From: Parietichytrium sp. I65-24A
Lineage: Eukaryota > Sar > Bigyra > Thraustochytrida > Thraustochytriidae
Direction of reading: 5' to 3'
Length of the DNA stretch: 64,000 nucleotides
NCBI GenBank assembly: GCA_012862575.1
Contig: BLSF01000002.1
Coordinates: 1,116,001 to 1,180,000 of the forward strand
Numbering within the stretch: position 1 is the first letter of the stretch; each line of letters opens with the position of its first letter. The notes below the pieces were generated by a model. The model did no database searches, had not been told where the DNA came from, and worked only from the letters and a program-made list of their open reading frames with translations. Of the stretch, positions 29,401 to 37,984 are shown piece after piece. The position numbers and the translations under genes were made by a program.

Positions 29401-31213
29401 ATAGGATCCTGAGAGGCATTATGTCACCTGTGCAGTATCGTTTTTCCATTTTAAGCATGGCTTTCACCATTTGCACACCCACATACGTTTTCCCAGTCCC
29501 AGGTGGTCCTTGAACAAGCACCACACTCCGCGTGAGGATTCTTTCGAGAGCGCGCTCCTGCTTTGGGTCTGTTTCGACAGCCTTCCGAATACTTGATGGG
29601 AGACGTGGAAAGGACGTGTGCGCAAGTTCCCCCCTGGGGACCAAAGTATCCTTGAGATCCACGAGCGCCTCGCTGAGCTCAATGTCGTCCATTCCTTTCA
29701 ATGCTCGTAACACAGGCTCGACATCAAACATTCCCACGCTTGAACAAAATAGAACTTCCGGTCGTCGTATCCCCTTCTTCTCCATCTCTACGCGATCCAA
29801 CAGGTGTGAAATTGCAGCCAAACTTTGTGGGGTGAACCAAACTCCAATCTGTATCTCTAGTTGATCGTCTGCGATCATGCCTCTACGTTCAACAACAGTT
29901 CCTAAGGCTGTGATCTTGCTGACGCAGACCTCAGACTTTGAATTCTTTGTTGTTGCCAACATGACGAGCGAGTTTTTGGGGAGGACACGGCGTCCAGGGC
30001 CATTCTCGAAAAACTCCTGGCGTTCTTCACGTTTCATCTTTTTCAGCCTTCTAGCGAGTCCTCGTGGCATGGCGATCCGCACTACAACATGCGGTAGAGG
30101 CTCAAGTCCCAGTCCCATGAATCTGACACCTTCGAAAGTCCGACGCCGCTCCTCGCTGGCTTTTGACATCTCAGCTTGCAGCTCCTCTTTGACGGTACCA
30201 ATGAAATCCTCTCTCAACAAACGAAATTGACGATCAATCGTTGCAAGCTTTGGACATGAAACATATTCAGACCCTTCTCCACACTTTAACGGGAAAGGAA
30301 GATAGGGATCATCCTGAGAAAGAAGCTCCTTGCAAGTAGGGAAAATTTCCACATCTCGGAAGTTCTCTTTGTCGTTGTCATGTTCCCTACGTCCTGGAGG
30401 AATTGCCGACGAGAGCTTGGTTGATTCCAACGAGCGAGGTGCTTCTTGAGTTCCTCTGGCTTCAATGATTCCAATCATAGATCCCAAATTATGCGCAATC
30501 TTTGCTGCTCCTCGTTCAAAACTCTGTTGTAAAAACTCGCATAGGCGTCGAGTTTCAACACTCTCCCGAACAGTCTTCCCGTGCTCTTCGGACATTACCA
30601 GGCGCAAAAGAAACCACCCGACAGCGGCATGAAAGCCGTTCCCCCCTTTTTGGATCGAACTCAACAGCTCCTTCTGGCAAAGTTCAAACACAGTCCAGAA
30701 ACAAGCTAGAGTGCGGGTTTCAAAGATGCCGAACTTCATGGATTCTCCCCCAAGGCATTGCAGCAATTCAAAGATTTCGTGTACATTTGGCCACAGCAGG
30801 CGAATTGCCTGTCGCAAAACTTTGAGCAGCTCCTCATCAAGCTTGACGGCAAGAGCTTCTGGTGAATCTTCACCCAGTTCCACCAACTTGTCAAGAAAAC
30901 GTCGTGCATCTTCAGGATTGTGGAGCTTCTCGTCCTCGCATCGCAGTTTTTCCAGCCACGACTTCCTCGGGTTTTTTTGGGGGTCAGTTCTTCCCTTTAT
31001 TTTGTGAGGCCTATCCTCTAGCGTCTTCGTGCCTTTCCAAACTCTCCCGGAATGATTGCCACCCCCTTTTTTGTTTCCGGGCCCACCACCTTCCTGCTTG
31101 CTCTTCTTTCCCTCAGCAACCTTGCTGCGTGCAACCCCTGGTCCTTTGCCCTTCATGCTGTTGGGTGCACTTCCACCATGTCGACCCTGCCCAGATCCCT
31201 TCTTCGAGCTCAT
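23426..31213 (-). CDS. Helicase / NF-X1 zinc-finger / triple AAA+ fusion protein (ZNFX1-like N-half, CbbX/SpoVK-like C-half)
   Basis: A 2,595-residue protein without introns. A basic Gly/Lys-rich N-terminus is followed by a superfamily-1 (UPF1/ZNFX1-type) helicase. Its motifs are Walker A GPPGTGKT at 569-576, motif II VEEAGE near 844, GDHKQLRP near 870-877, QHRMRPE near 915 and VLLSRARE near 1102-1109. A Cys/His-rich NF-X1-like region follows at ~1168-1262 (CGGCKEKC, CGHPCPLNCH, CGYGHFCLRKC). After a linker come three AAA+ modules of the CbbX/SpoVK type, each with GNPGTGKTT (1581-, 1925- and 2194-) and Walker B VDEAY/IDEAY. Animal ZNFX1 senses viral dsRNA and supports small-RNA inheritance; CbbX-type AAA+ proteins remodel complexes. 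The fusion suggests an RNA-surveillance or defence remodeller, which is inference. The N-terminal Met at 31213 is the first ATG. Confidence 0.93.
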   Translation of the reverse strand: MSSKKGSGQGRHGGSAPNSMKGKGPGVARSKVAEGKKSKQEGGGPGNKKGGGNHSGRVWKGTKTLEDRPHKIKGRTDPQKNPRKSWLEKLRCEDEKLHNPEDARRFLDKLVELGEDSPEALAVKLDEELLKVLRQAIRLLWPNVHEIFELLQCLGGESMKFGIFETRTLACFWTVFELCQKELLSSIQKGGNGFHAAVGWFLLRLVMSEEHGKTVRESVETRRLCEFLQQSFERGAAKIAHNLGSMIGIIEARGTQEAPRSLESTKLSSAIPPGRREHDNDKENFRDVEIFPTCKELLSQDDPYLPFPLKCGEGSEYVSCPKLATIDRQFRLLREDFIGTVKEELQAEMSKASEERRRTFEGVRFMGLGLEPLPHVVVRIAMPRGLARRLKKMKREERQEFFENGPGRRVLPKNSLVMLATTKNSKSEVCVSKITALGTVVERRGMIADDQLEIQIGVWFTPQSLAAISHLLDRVEMEKKGIRRPEVLFCSSVGMFDVEPVLRALKGMDDIELSEALVDLKDTLVPRGELAHTSFPRLPSSIRKAVETDPKQERALERILTRSVVLVQGPPGTGKTYVGVQMVKAMLKMEKRYCTGDIMPLRILCLCYTNHALDSFLLDLIKSGVSKEVIIRAGGSSKIHNDLQDRTLREVATAIRSPADKSAEWAIKTELEALTQKLKQVRDDLNRSQWGKGGSWWVRTVSKWLFEEYHDEWEQLRVPYSGNDHFQKVGSRGKAITEGYLWERWCDDKDRGVFKGDEFDQKGIWCLNKKERNAERARWNEEWTLPKRTEFLRIMGEIGQYRKYSATLRRHIQCKALQNAQIIGCTTVGAANLRGLLKPSVILVEEAGEILEAHVLVNLSKDTRQLILIGDHKQLRPKVSKYDLDKASGKGFDLNVSLFERLVIGKFPVVCLNVQHRMRPEISNIIRKMGLYRSIEDASTTKGRPNVVGVTMNVVFVTHQNPEDNSEELEVVGSRTKQNTFEARLVVAIANHLVSQGQHKHEDITILTPYVGQLALILEELARREIKADIGDLDSADLARAQETGEVVTSRQMPVQSTGGGTFRVATIDNYQGEESNIIVASLVRSGRGGIGFIAQAERINVLLSRAREGMFLVGNFDTLSSGSKVWRNLRERAQGDKFLLDHFPAKCETHKSVQNIRSAEDFEELVPCGGCKEKCNEKLSCGHPCPLNCHPPLQKEMVHLRGGLCKEKVRDVCGYGHFCLRKCSDEKPICKKLATWKCPRGHLLKGECRQGRSTKCRHCDKIAKAEERELARHLTARESLTEESVLEMPAGKAKTEKATVDKKEVNPPRTLVQLEQKTRPSSEHAPSEDKGGVENESSNPPCELAKEVEVGQTKRASVTKPSFSPASSKETIGSVGLENNSFESNVNFMKALECFKRGDVLEASDKLDLVKGVNERTTRALHSLIGLELGSPSSEPIEFQGPVTSTETALHCWASFESLATDFPALAKTTAETLERFLDSTTPISQFPTNKARQRIAAVISIENFADKEEGSTDPNTGLNNEWRQILTKDPDAPPIMQEVLKMIGLQAVKKDMIAQYRQITLAKLQGDSGLSSYNVRFEGNPGTGKTTIARHYSAFLRELKVLPAKARSVELTAASLINEGVKHLDAELEKVKKAGGGVIFVDEAYQLGSDAQGKKILDHILPFAESLDTKFGKLVWIFAGYKKDMERLFEHNEGLPSRFPVRFIFEDYTAAELGLIFKGLLENQDVTTSSTPSKNQSSLQPNYNRGTYNNLYTAPPSPYQNFSYNQSGSLTYLKQEKEEEESQPAASKKSTPRKTPFTCDSNSARIAMERLARRAGRPGFGNARAVRTYFDEVRKRQAERLRHDPDESKKNVFQFVRSDLLGPEPSLQRMQKTSTYKDLQKMLGLQPVKEKIDQLMRMVVDNAQREKEGKKLQEVVLNRIFLGNPGTGKTTVAKIYGKLLAELGLLSKGEVVMKCASDFKGEVLGESENTTRSILRASEGCVLVIDEAYSLCNYNGMSGGGDLYGQAVIDTLVEQIQARPGDDRAVILLGYEDEMRQMLKHSNPGLSRRFQLEIAFYFPDFNDAELVKLLLMKAKAQDFEVSIATAKRAVRMLARARAKPHFGNGGAVDTLLSEAIQQKQTRDASSSYLTPEDFGHTGDALNEQTLDELFDGLIGLQGVRENLNEKRNLILMSKAAGKSPLKEAGFNYLFTGNPGTGKTTVAKLMGKMYHTLGLLAGDKVHVHSASDFLTGFVGQAGQKTREILDMCRGEVLFIDEAYQLDPSRGGSFMTEVLDELCGALTDPKYQNKILVILAGYAVPIKRMLQTNPGLGSRFTERVDFHDFDVDAILELIKLWHKEEDVPLEIPDELLRDLSKRLSEIKDFSNARDVITLCTFAHRKKAKEWKSSMAHVPSTTSVHLEAALERLINDRQDPDGESLDPVTPPLCAAQKAAPPQFLPPHPPTRINTKHSTVCQEKEPESALQSQAKELVDDLEPPSPFANIDRDALKHINDIVDEMNLNSEEGILKLRKLGPEFQRLAKELSRRLGRPSEDILKAWQEAHDEVERQRAQSKDAALVAIWHCAVCHRGGRPTPVCYVAPYISSFIPVENSFFL

Positions 31214-33009
31214 TCTCAACTTGCAACAACAGCCGTACAGCAAGATTCCTCTCTTCTCTTTTCCTTCTCTCTCTTTCTGCTCGCGTCAAACACGCCACGC
31301 GCCGACCTATCAACCTTTCGCAAGTGCGCTTTATCAGTTCTCGAGACATTTTCTTACTAAGTTAATGCACTTTCTTTCCTTGAGTTGTCATCGCCGAACA
31401 GCACTTCCAGCGGATCTACTAGCTAGCTACTAGTAGCGGATCCAGCGGAGGCGAACGCAGTGAGGAGGTGTAAGTAACCTCTGTCTAGAGTAATGCAGAC
31501 GTATGCCATTGCAGCTGTATGAAGTTTCCCACGGCGCGCTCTAACTCGCCGTAGGTCGGCTATGGATACCCAGATTCACATGGAATGCCTCGATCAGGGT
31601 TTTCTATCCGACTTCGATGTGCCGCATCAGTGAAAGCAGAGTGAAAATTTTGGTATGGAAATATCATGGGTCTCCTGAATTTTGATCCCCATCACACCTA
31701 TGCAGAGCTTCAATCAGCAGGATTTCAAACACTCGAGGCCAAATCCTCGTTCGTTAAAACTTCACTAAGGATTTGGATTTGAGCACGTCCGGTACGGTAA
31801 GATGAGCTAACCTTGGAAATCTGTTGGCTGCCATAGTGGGGTGTGCAAATCCAGCGAAACGCGAGTCGCAAACTGTAAGCTGCGAAGACTAGTAGAGCAT
31901 CCATTGTAGATGCAGAAGATCAGTGCTTATGCACTTCTGAAAATTTCTGAAATTCGAGATAATGCGAGTAGGGATTGGAGCAGTACTCGAGGTACTAAGT
32001 TTACTCAACATTCTGTCAAGCACAAAATTGACAGTCTGTTATGGACGAGAGTGACCGAGTCCACGAGCCGTGTCCAGCCATGTCCAGCCCACCGTGACGT
32101 GATTAAATCGGCAGCACGTGGAAGCTGCGCGGCACTCGGCGCTGACAGAGCGACACCAATGAATGATCGGTCGAAAAAAGTTGACATTGCAGTTAATGTA
32201 ACTTGAATGTAAGGAAGGAATTTTTTGAACTTGGTATATCAGAGGGATCGCGAGAGACACGTCGCAGATTCTGCGACAAGACGCGTACCGGTGCAACTTT
32301 TTGCTCCAAGAAAAACAAGACGGTTTGGACGTAAGGTGTAGGTTAGATATAGTAAATGATCCCCTTCGGTGACGAGTGCTGGCCCCCGCGATTAGGTGCT
32401 TGTTCCAATTGGACAGAATGGAAGAACGGAACGCAACGGAGCCATTGAAATTTGAAACACTCGATGACATTGCTCGATACTGGCGAGTGAAGACCGAATG
32501 GGTGGTGGAATTGATATGAATTGGACTTTGACAGTGAATTGGAACTCGTCATCAGCTTATAAACGCACTCTTTCCATCTTCGAGTTGTTCAGGTGTTTGT
32601 AATGGATCAAGGAAATGCCGTGGTACGGAGAAAACCGGAGCCTTGTAGGACTTGATAAAATAATTCCGTCAATAATAATACACGAAGTCGAGGAAATGAG
32701 AACAAGGGCCCCACGTGAACGTGACGCCGTACGACAACATGCGATTGTTTTCGCTGCTTCCCCGCCCTGGCGGTAACGAAGAACTTGCACTGTAAGTGCT
32801 TTACTTGTGCGACCGGGGAACTTTCTGACGCAGCTCGCGCCTGCAGCCATCGACCCTCATGCTGGCGGACTGGAGAACAGCGCGGCGAGAGCACGGATCA
32901 CCCACGAGGTACGGCTGCTGTCTGACTCGTTGCTGTATTGTATCATTGTGTCGGGGGACGAAGATTGGTGGCTCGGGGATTGCGTTCAACACGTCTAGCA
33001 CTAAACACC
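31214..33009. promoter_or_regulatory. 1.8-kb noncoding region upstream of the helicase/AAA gene
   Basis: This region contains the promoter of the large helicase gene (right of 31213) and the 3' side of the small gene at 33010. I see GTAC-containing words around 31983-31996 and a cacgtg palindrome near 32712, but no convincing gene; reading frames up to 143 codons here are poor in coding character. Confidence 0.45.
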
Positions 33010-33369
33010 TCACGGGCTGCCTTCCCGTGCAGTGTCGCCCGAAGGAAATAACTTGTAGATATCAGGCACCGAAAGCATTGTTTGGTCTTGCTTTGAGAGC
33101 TCATCCATCAGTCGGCACAGATACACCAAGTCCTGCTCAGCTCTTTCGCCCCAGTCACCAGCTGCTTCCAGGTGACCTGCCTCTTGCCGCTCCTGCATGC
33201 ACTGCAACAAGATGCTCACATCGTCCATAAAGCAATCAAGCGACTCCGGCGTATGTTTTTCCAGCTCTGCGGGCCAGCTCGACACTCTCCCTGCGTCCAA
33301 CCTCACGTCTTCCACCGTCACCTTCGACTCGCCTCTCTTGGTCTTTCTGTTGCTTTCCATCCTGGGCAT
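33010..33369 (-). CDS. Small hypothetical helical protein
   Basis: The frame encodes 119 residues from the ATG at 33369 (a second ATG three codons later is equally possible). The sequence is rich in Glu, Asp and Leu with long amphipathic helices (LDCFMDDVSILLQCMQERQE, DLVYLCRLMDELSKQD) and ends with a short PDIYKLFPSGD segment. There is no signal peptide or membrane span; the upstream open frame adds a hydrophobic stretch but has no ATG. I do not recognise a family. Helical composition suggests a subunit of a larger complex, which is a guess. It is flanked on both sides by long noncoding DNA, so an additional exon cannot be excluded. Confidence 0.45.
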   Translation of the reverse strand: MPRMESNRKTKRGESKVTVEDVRLDAGRVSSWPAELEKHTPESLDCFMDDVSILLQCMQERQEAGHLEAAGDWGERAEQDLVYLCRLMDELSKQDQTMLSVPDIYKLFPSGDTAREGSP

Positions 33370-33633
33370 CAACCACCGTACACCGAATACCGAAACAAAG
33401 ACTGGCACCACAAGCAACCTTCCGCTAAGATTCCGCGCCCGCCTCGACGGCTCTCCTGTCTCTGTTATCCCTGCGCGCGTTGCTCCTTCACCTCCCCCGT
33501 CCACGACTCGCTCGCACCTTCCTCTCTTGGTGGAACTGGGTAGGCCTGCGAATTCTGTAGCATCGACCACGCATTATTGTAGTAGCTGAGCTCGTGTTTC
33601 AAATATGTGTCATGAAGGTGAGAACCTGCCGAG

Positions 33634-33647
33634 GGTACTCGAGTACC
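33634..33647. repeat. Perfect 14-bp palindrome
   Basis: The sequence ggtactcgagtacc is its own reverse complement. Confidence 0.95.
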
Positions 33648-34165
33648 TTTCGCGGTATCTTTCCGAGGTGATCCTGGAGCTCAGAACAGAGAAGAGGCCT
33701 TCATGGCATTTGCCTGACTAGCAGCGAGTTTCTGTGTTGAGATACGAGACGATGAAATTGCCGGCTGTGTAGTGAGATGAGGGGGATGCTATGTTTCCCG
33801 CCTCGGGCCACGAATGAATCCAAACCATCACGCGCATGAAGGAAGCCAGCCACCTGCGCGCGCCGAGCGACTCCAACCAGCAAATTGATGCGAGAAGCCT
33901 TTTACAAACCTACATTTCATGGATCGTGAAGCCAATTGACTCATAGTCAAGCCGACAGAATCCAGGTTCAGAATTCAGCTCTTTTCATAGTCCAAAGCTG
34001 ACAAAATATTGCGGACGCAGAGACGCTCCAAACGAGACAACCCATCATCATTTTTCCATCCTGATTTTAGCAGTCAAGTGCATCCAGCCCAGAAAGTCAG
34101 CGCTTACCGTGACTTGTTTTGCTCAGGACAAACATTGAGCAAATCCACTCTTGCTCCAACGAAGT

Positions 34166-34179
34166 AAGTACCGGTACTT
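34166..34179. repeat. Perfect 14-bp palindrome
   Basis: The sequence aagtaccggtactt is its own reverse complement. Confidence 0.95.
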
Positions 34180-35238
34180 CAAGCAAGGCCACGGTTTGAT
34201 TTCGTTTTTTTGTCTACTCTTCTTTTACTGTCATAGCAAACAGCTCTCAGCTGCAAAAACTCTGTTCTGCATTTTGAAAATGTGTTCTGATTGCCTTTTC
34301 ACGAATTCAACGAACTCGAATCCTTTGGGATCGTTGGAAAGTCACTACCACTGGTACGGTAGAGTAAGGCAATCCATTCCCAACTTGACTTTGCCCAAAA
34401 GTGTTTTGGTGATTAATAGGTTAGGTTAGGCACAGGTTAGGTAAACGTTAGTTGGGCTCGCTCAAGAAAAGACCTCAAGATCGCCATGATCCAAAGCGAT
34501 CTTTGAGATCAAATCTATCGGCAACTTACTTGCACTCTATCCGCTCTCACACCCCGGACTAATTTGCGCACGGCTCGTGTCCAACAATCCGAGCTTGACA
34601 AGCCACGCAAGATCTTCAAGTTGCTCCAATGGTAACGCTCGACGTAGCATCGGCAGCCCCATTTGTCAGCTTAGCAAACTTGGAGCGATGAACGAGTTGT
34701 CCATGCCGGTGCAGTTCTCAGTACTCAGTAACTGTGAATTGCGAACTCCTGCAACTCTGCTCACAGCCAGCTTTCACATTCACTGTCAGTCCGCCGAGCT
34801 GTAAAACCTTGTAGCAAGAACGAACCCCTTTTTCCCGCCGTCTTCAATCCCAAGATCGTTGATTCTCAATAACGGCATCTCGTCAATGCCACGCTGGTTT
34901 CGGCGCACGTCCGCACTCTTGAGCACACTCAACCACTGCCTCCTCTACGTACCCACGAAACCAACTCGCGCACATCCTCGCGGACACATCTTCGCGTCTC
35001 TCCTTATACTTGCTCACCTTCTCCACTCTTGGCACACTTGGCGCTGTCCAGGAAAAGTCCTCAACCGCTACGCCACCCGCTAGATACTCCTACTTAGCTC
35101 CCTCGGGTTCGCTTTGTTCGCCCACGCTCTGTGGTCCAAGTCTCGCGAGAGCTGACCCCTTTGAGCGAGGAGGTGCGCGCGTACCTTGGGTATTGACATT
35201 CAAGAGCGGGAGCTGCGGGTTGAGCGTAAGTTACAGTG

Positions 35239-35269
35239 GAGAGAGAGAGAGAGTGTGTGTGTGTGTGTG
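35239..35269. repeat. Composite GA/GT microsatellite
   Basis: A GA run changes directly into a GT run, ending 257 bp upstream of the sirtuin ATG. Confidence 0.92.
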
Positions 35270-35525
35270 GTGGGAGCTTGCACAAGAGGGCGAAGGGCCG
35301 CGGAGAATTAGCGTCTTGTTAGGAAGGAAGTCAATCCACGAGAAAACGGGGCCGAATAGTTGGGCCGCGTGTTGCCCGAACGGATCCTGCGCGGGCTGTT
35401 GGCGCTGTTGGCGCTGCTGAGGGTGTGAAGTTGGAGTTTGAGCTAACCTTGTTTGGCTGCGTTGGTGTAAACTACAATTTGTGCTGAATTGTGGGATTTC
35501 GGCGTTGGGGACTTGACCGTGCAAA

Positions 35526-37295
35526 ATGGGCAGGAGAAGAAGCAGGAGGAAGAGTCGGGATACTCAAATCCCTGTCCAGCCTGTATATTCGAGCAGCAAC
35601 TTTGACTATTTTGCAGGCAAGGAAGTCGTCTCGCCGTTTCCGAGGAGAAAAGCCAAGCCCCAGAAGCGCAGAGTCAAGTGGAAGAGAGCTCTCAGAATGG
35701 GAAATGCTCATGCTCGATCGGATCTCCCCGAGGAGATGCAACAGGAGGTGCTGGAGTTCGATTGCAGTGCACAAAAGATCATCGACAATATCAGGGATGG
35801 CGTCTATACCAACATCGTCGTAATGGCTGGGGCAGGTATCTCCGTGTCATGCGGGATCCCAGACTTTCGAACGCCAGGCACCGGTCTGTACGACAACTTA
35901 CAGCGTTTCAACTTGCCGACTCCTGAATCGGTATTTGAGCTGGACTACTTCAAGAAAACCAAGGGGATGGCCTTCTACAAGCTTGCGAAGGAAATGTGGC
36001 CAGACAATTTCAAGCCTAGTCCTACACACCTCTTTGTCCGCATGTTGTGCGACAAGGGCATTTTAAAGCGATGCTTTACCCAAAACATCGATACCTTGGA
36101 GCGCGCTGCCGGCATTCCAGACGAAAAAATTGTGGAAGCGCATGGCTCGTTCGCAAGCGCGAGCTGCACAAAGTGCAAGAAGCCATTTGACTATCCAACG
36201 TGTAAAAAGCAAATCCTGGAAGGCAACTTCCCAGTGCGCTGCTCCCAGCCTGGCTGCGGCGGTCTCGTCAAGCCGGATATTGTCTTTTTTGGAGAAGGGC
36301 TTCCGCAGCGGTTTGCACTTTGCGCGCAGTCTGATATGCCAGAAGCAGATCTTCTCATTATCATGGGCACTTCTCTCTCCGTTCACCCATTTGCTGGTCT
36401 TGTTGACCAAGTAGCCCCGAACTGTCCAAGGCTGTTGCTAAATATGGCCCCTGTCGGGCTACGGGTTCCTGACCCGAACTCTGACGGGCTCCGATTGCGT
36501 CAAGTTGAGAACTATAGAGATGCAATGATTGAAGGGACTTGCGACGATGCGGTTCGAGCAATTTGCGATGCCCTGGGCTGGAGAAGCGACCTTGAAAAGT
36601 TGGTGCAGGAATACGAGTGCAAGGTTGGATCCAACCAAACTCCGATTGACATTGCATCGGCGTTTCCCAAGATGCAGCCTGGGGGCCTGGGCTACAATTG
36701 GCGTTTTAGCAGAAACCTCACGACAACAATGCCCTCTCCCAAGCGCTGCGACTTCAAGCCTGAGACCATTACACTTACAGAGCTGGAGGCCATGGCGAAT
36801 CAAGACCCTAATGGGATTGCGCTCGTCGCTTTCGAGGAGTACACCAAGCTCAAACGTGGGGGAACGTTTGCCGCGATGCTCTGCCTGGCGAATGAAGCGC
36901 ACCAAGAATGGGAGATGTTTCACAGCCTCGCACTGGTTCCAGCAACCACAAAGTCTCTTGATATTAGTTCAATTCGTAATTCTGAGCCTCTCATGGAGCC
37001 AATGCAAAAGGAAGGCCACACTGAGGATACGCTTTCTTTCCACCAAGTTGCCCTGGAGATCCCTTTTGAAGAAGAGTATTCGTCCTTCTACATTTGGTAT
37101 GTGAATACAAGCAAAGGCGTGATTTCGCACCGTTGGGGCCCATTCAATCTTTCTGCTCCGCAGCCAGCCGATGACGAAAACGATGTCGTGCAAGATGTTG
37201 ACGACGAATTTAACGCCGCTCTGGAGAAGGACATGGATGAAATAATCAGTTCAATGGGCGAACTGCCTTCCCATTTACAAGAAAATTCACAATAA
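35526..37295 (+). CDS. Class I sirtuin (SIRT2-like) with a long C-terminal extension
   Basis: This is a 589-residue NAD-dependent protein deacylase. The N-terminal 60 residues are very basic (RRRSRRKSR, RRKAKPQKRRVKWKR) and could direct nuclear or nucleolar localisation. The sirtuin core spans ~75-350: GAGISVSCGIPDFR at 102-115, TQNIDTLER, the catalytic His at about 206 in EAHGS, a CxxC...CxxxxC zinc ribbon (CTKC, CSQPGC), KPDIVFFGE and GTSLSVHPFA. These place it with class I (SIR2/SIRT1-3). The remaining ~240 residues are unusual: they contain a hydrophobic region with EYSSFYIWYVNTSKGVISH and an acidic C-terminus, and match no domain I recognise. The ATG at 35526 is used; a second Met at residue 58 would remove the basic leader. 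The ABCD gene follows in the same direction. Confidence 0.93.
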   Translation: MGRRRSRRKSRDTQIPVQPVYSSSNFDYFAGKEVVSPFPRRKAKPQKRRVKWKRALRMGNAHARSDLPEEMQQEVLEFDCSAQKIIDNIRDGVYTNIVVMAGAGISVSCGIPDFRTPGTGLYDNLQRFNLPTPESVFELDYFKKTKGMAFYKLAKEMWPDNFKPSPTHLFVRMLCDKGILKRCFTQNIDTLERAAGIPDEKIVEAHGSFASASCTKCKKPFDYPTCKKQILEGNFPVRCSQPGCGGLVKPDIVFFGEGLPQRFALCAQSDMPEADLLIIMGTSLSVHPFAGLVDQVAPNCPRLLLNMAPVGLRVPDPNSDGLRLRQVENYRDAMIEGTCDDAVRAICDALGWRSDLEKLVQEYECKVGSNQTPIDIASAFPKMQPGGLGYNWRFSRNLTTTMPSPKRCDFKPETITLTELEAMANQDPNGIALVAFEEYTKLKRGGTFAAMLCLANEAHQEWEMFHSLALVPATTKSLDISSIRNSEPLMEPMQKEGHTEDTLSFHQVALEIPFEEEYSSFYIWYVNTSKGVISHRWGPFNLSAPQPADDENDVVQDVDDEFNAALEKDMDEIISSMGELPSHLQENSQ

Positions 37296-37984
37296 ATAAA
37301 AATACATCAATATGATTGTTTCGTTCGTCTACTTGCCAAGACTTGGAAACCTGGCTGCTGCTGTCTTGGAGTTCTTGGAGCTCCAGAAAACCAATCTACG
37401 TTGACCACAGCAGAAACGCGCGCAACTTGCAACCGGCATCATGCCGAGTTGTAATTCCTATCCTAATACACTCGGGGACTTTTAATCTGCAATTGCAACA
37501 GAGCTCGCTCGCGCGCTTTAAAATAAAAAAGTCAAACTCCTTTTTTTACCGCTCCTCAGTCTCCTCAGGAGTGCACTGTGACTACCAATCACTACCCACT
37601 ACCCACTAGAAACAGTTTTGATGGCACTTTTGCTACAACATGAGTGCTACAAGAGCTACGAGGGCTATGATGCATGACGATGACACCAACTAACAGTGTA
37701 AGCCAACTCACAGTACTCACTGTACTCACTGTGGGACGGAAGGAGGGCTCTCTCATGCTCTCTCTTCTGAGATTCTGAAATTCTGAAATTCTGAATTCTG
37801 CTCTCTCTGTCGCCAAAGGAATGTTGAAACACCAGGTGTTTGTGCTTGCAATACGGCCGCAATCCCGAAACTACCCGTTCCGGAATTAGAACTCGTGCAC
37901 AGCGCTCACGCTGCTTGCGGCGACTTGACCGCACTTTGAGTTCGGAGAGCGAGCGCGGGGGAAAAGGCTGGGCCCCAGGGCAAG
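37296..37984. promoter_or_regulatory. Spacer between sirtuin and ABCD genes
   Basis: These 689 bp hold the 3' end of the sirtuin gene and the promoter of the ABCD gene. A 9-bp array at 37706-37732 and attctgaa-type repeats around 37770-37797 are visible. No gene is seen. Confidence 0.5.
37706..37732. repeat. 9-bp tandem repeat, 3 copies
   Basis: Units actcacagt, actcactgt and actcactgt, 253-279 bp upstream of the ABCD ATG. Confidence 0.85.

Larger units (their letters stand above)
33370..35525. promoter_or_regulatory. 2.2-kb noncoding region upstream of the sirtuin gene
   Basis: No coding frame is convincing. The region holds two perfect 14-bp GTAC palindromes (33634-33647 and 34166-34179), a GA/GT composite microsatellite (35239-35269) about 260 bp upstream of the sirtuin ATG, and a two-copy 9-bp unit (gttggcgct, 35398-35415). 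The short aggttaggttagg run near 34420 is not a telomere. Confidence 0.5.

Noticed and set aside
34421-34450. Telomere-like ggttaggttagg run
   Set aside because: Only two imperfect units in the middle of a gene-bearing region; not a telomere.
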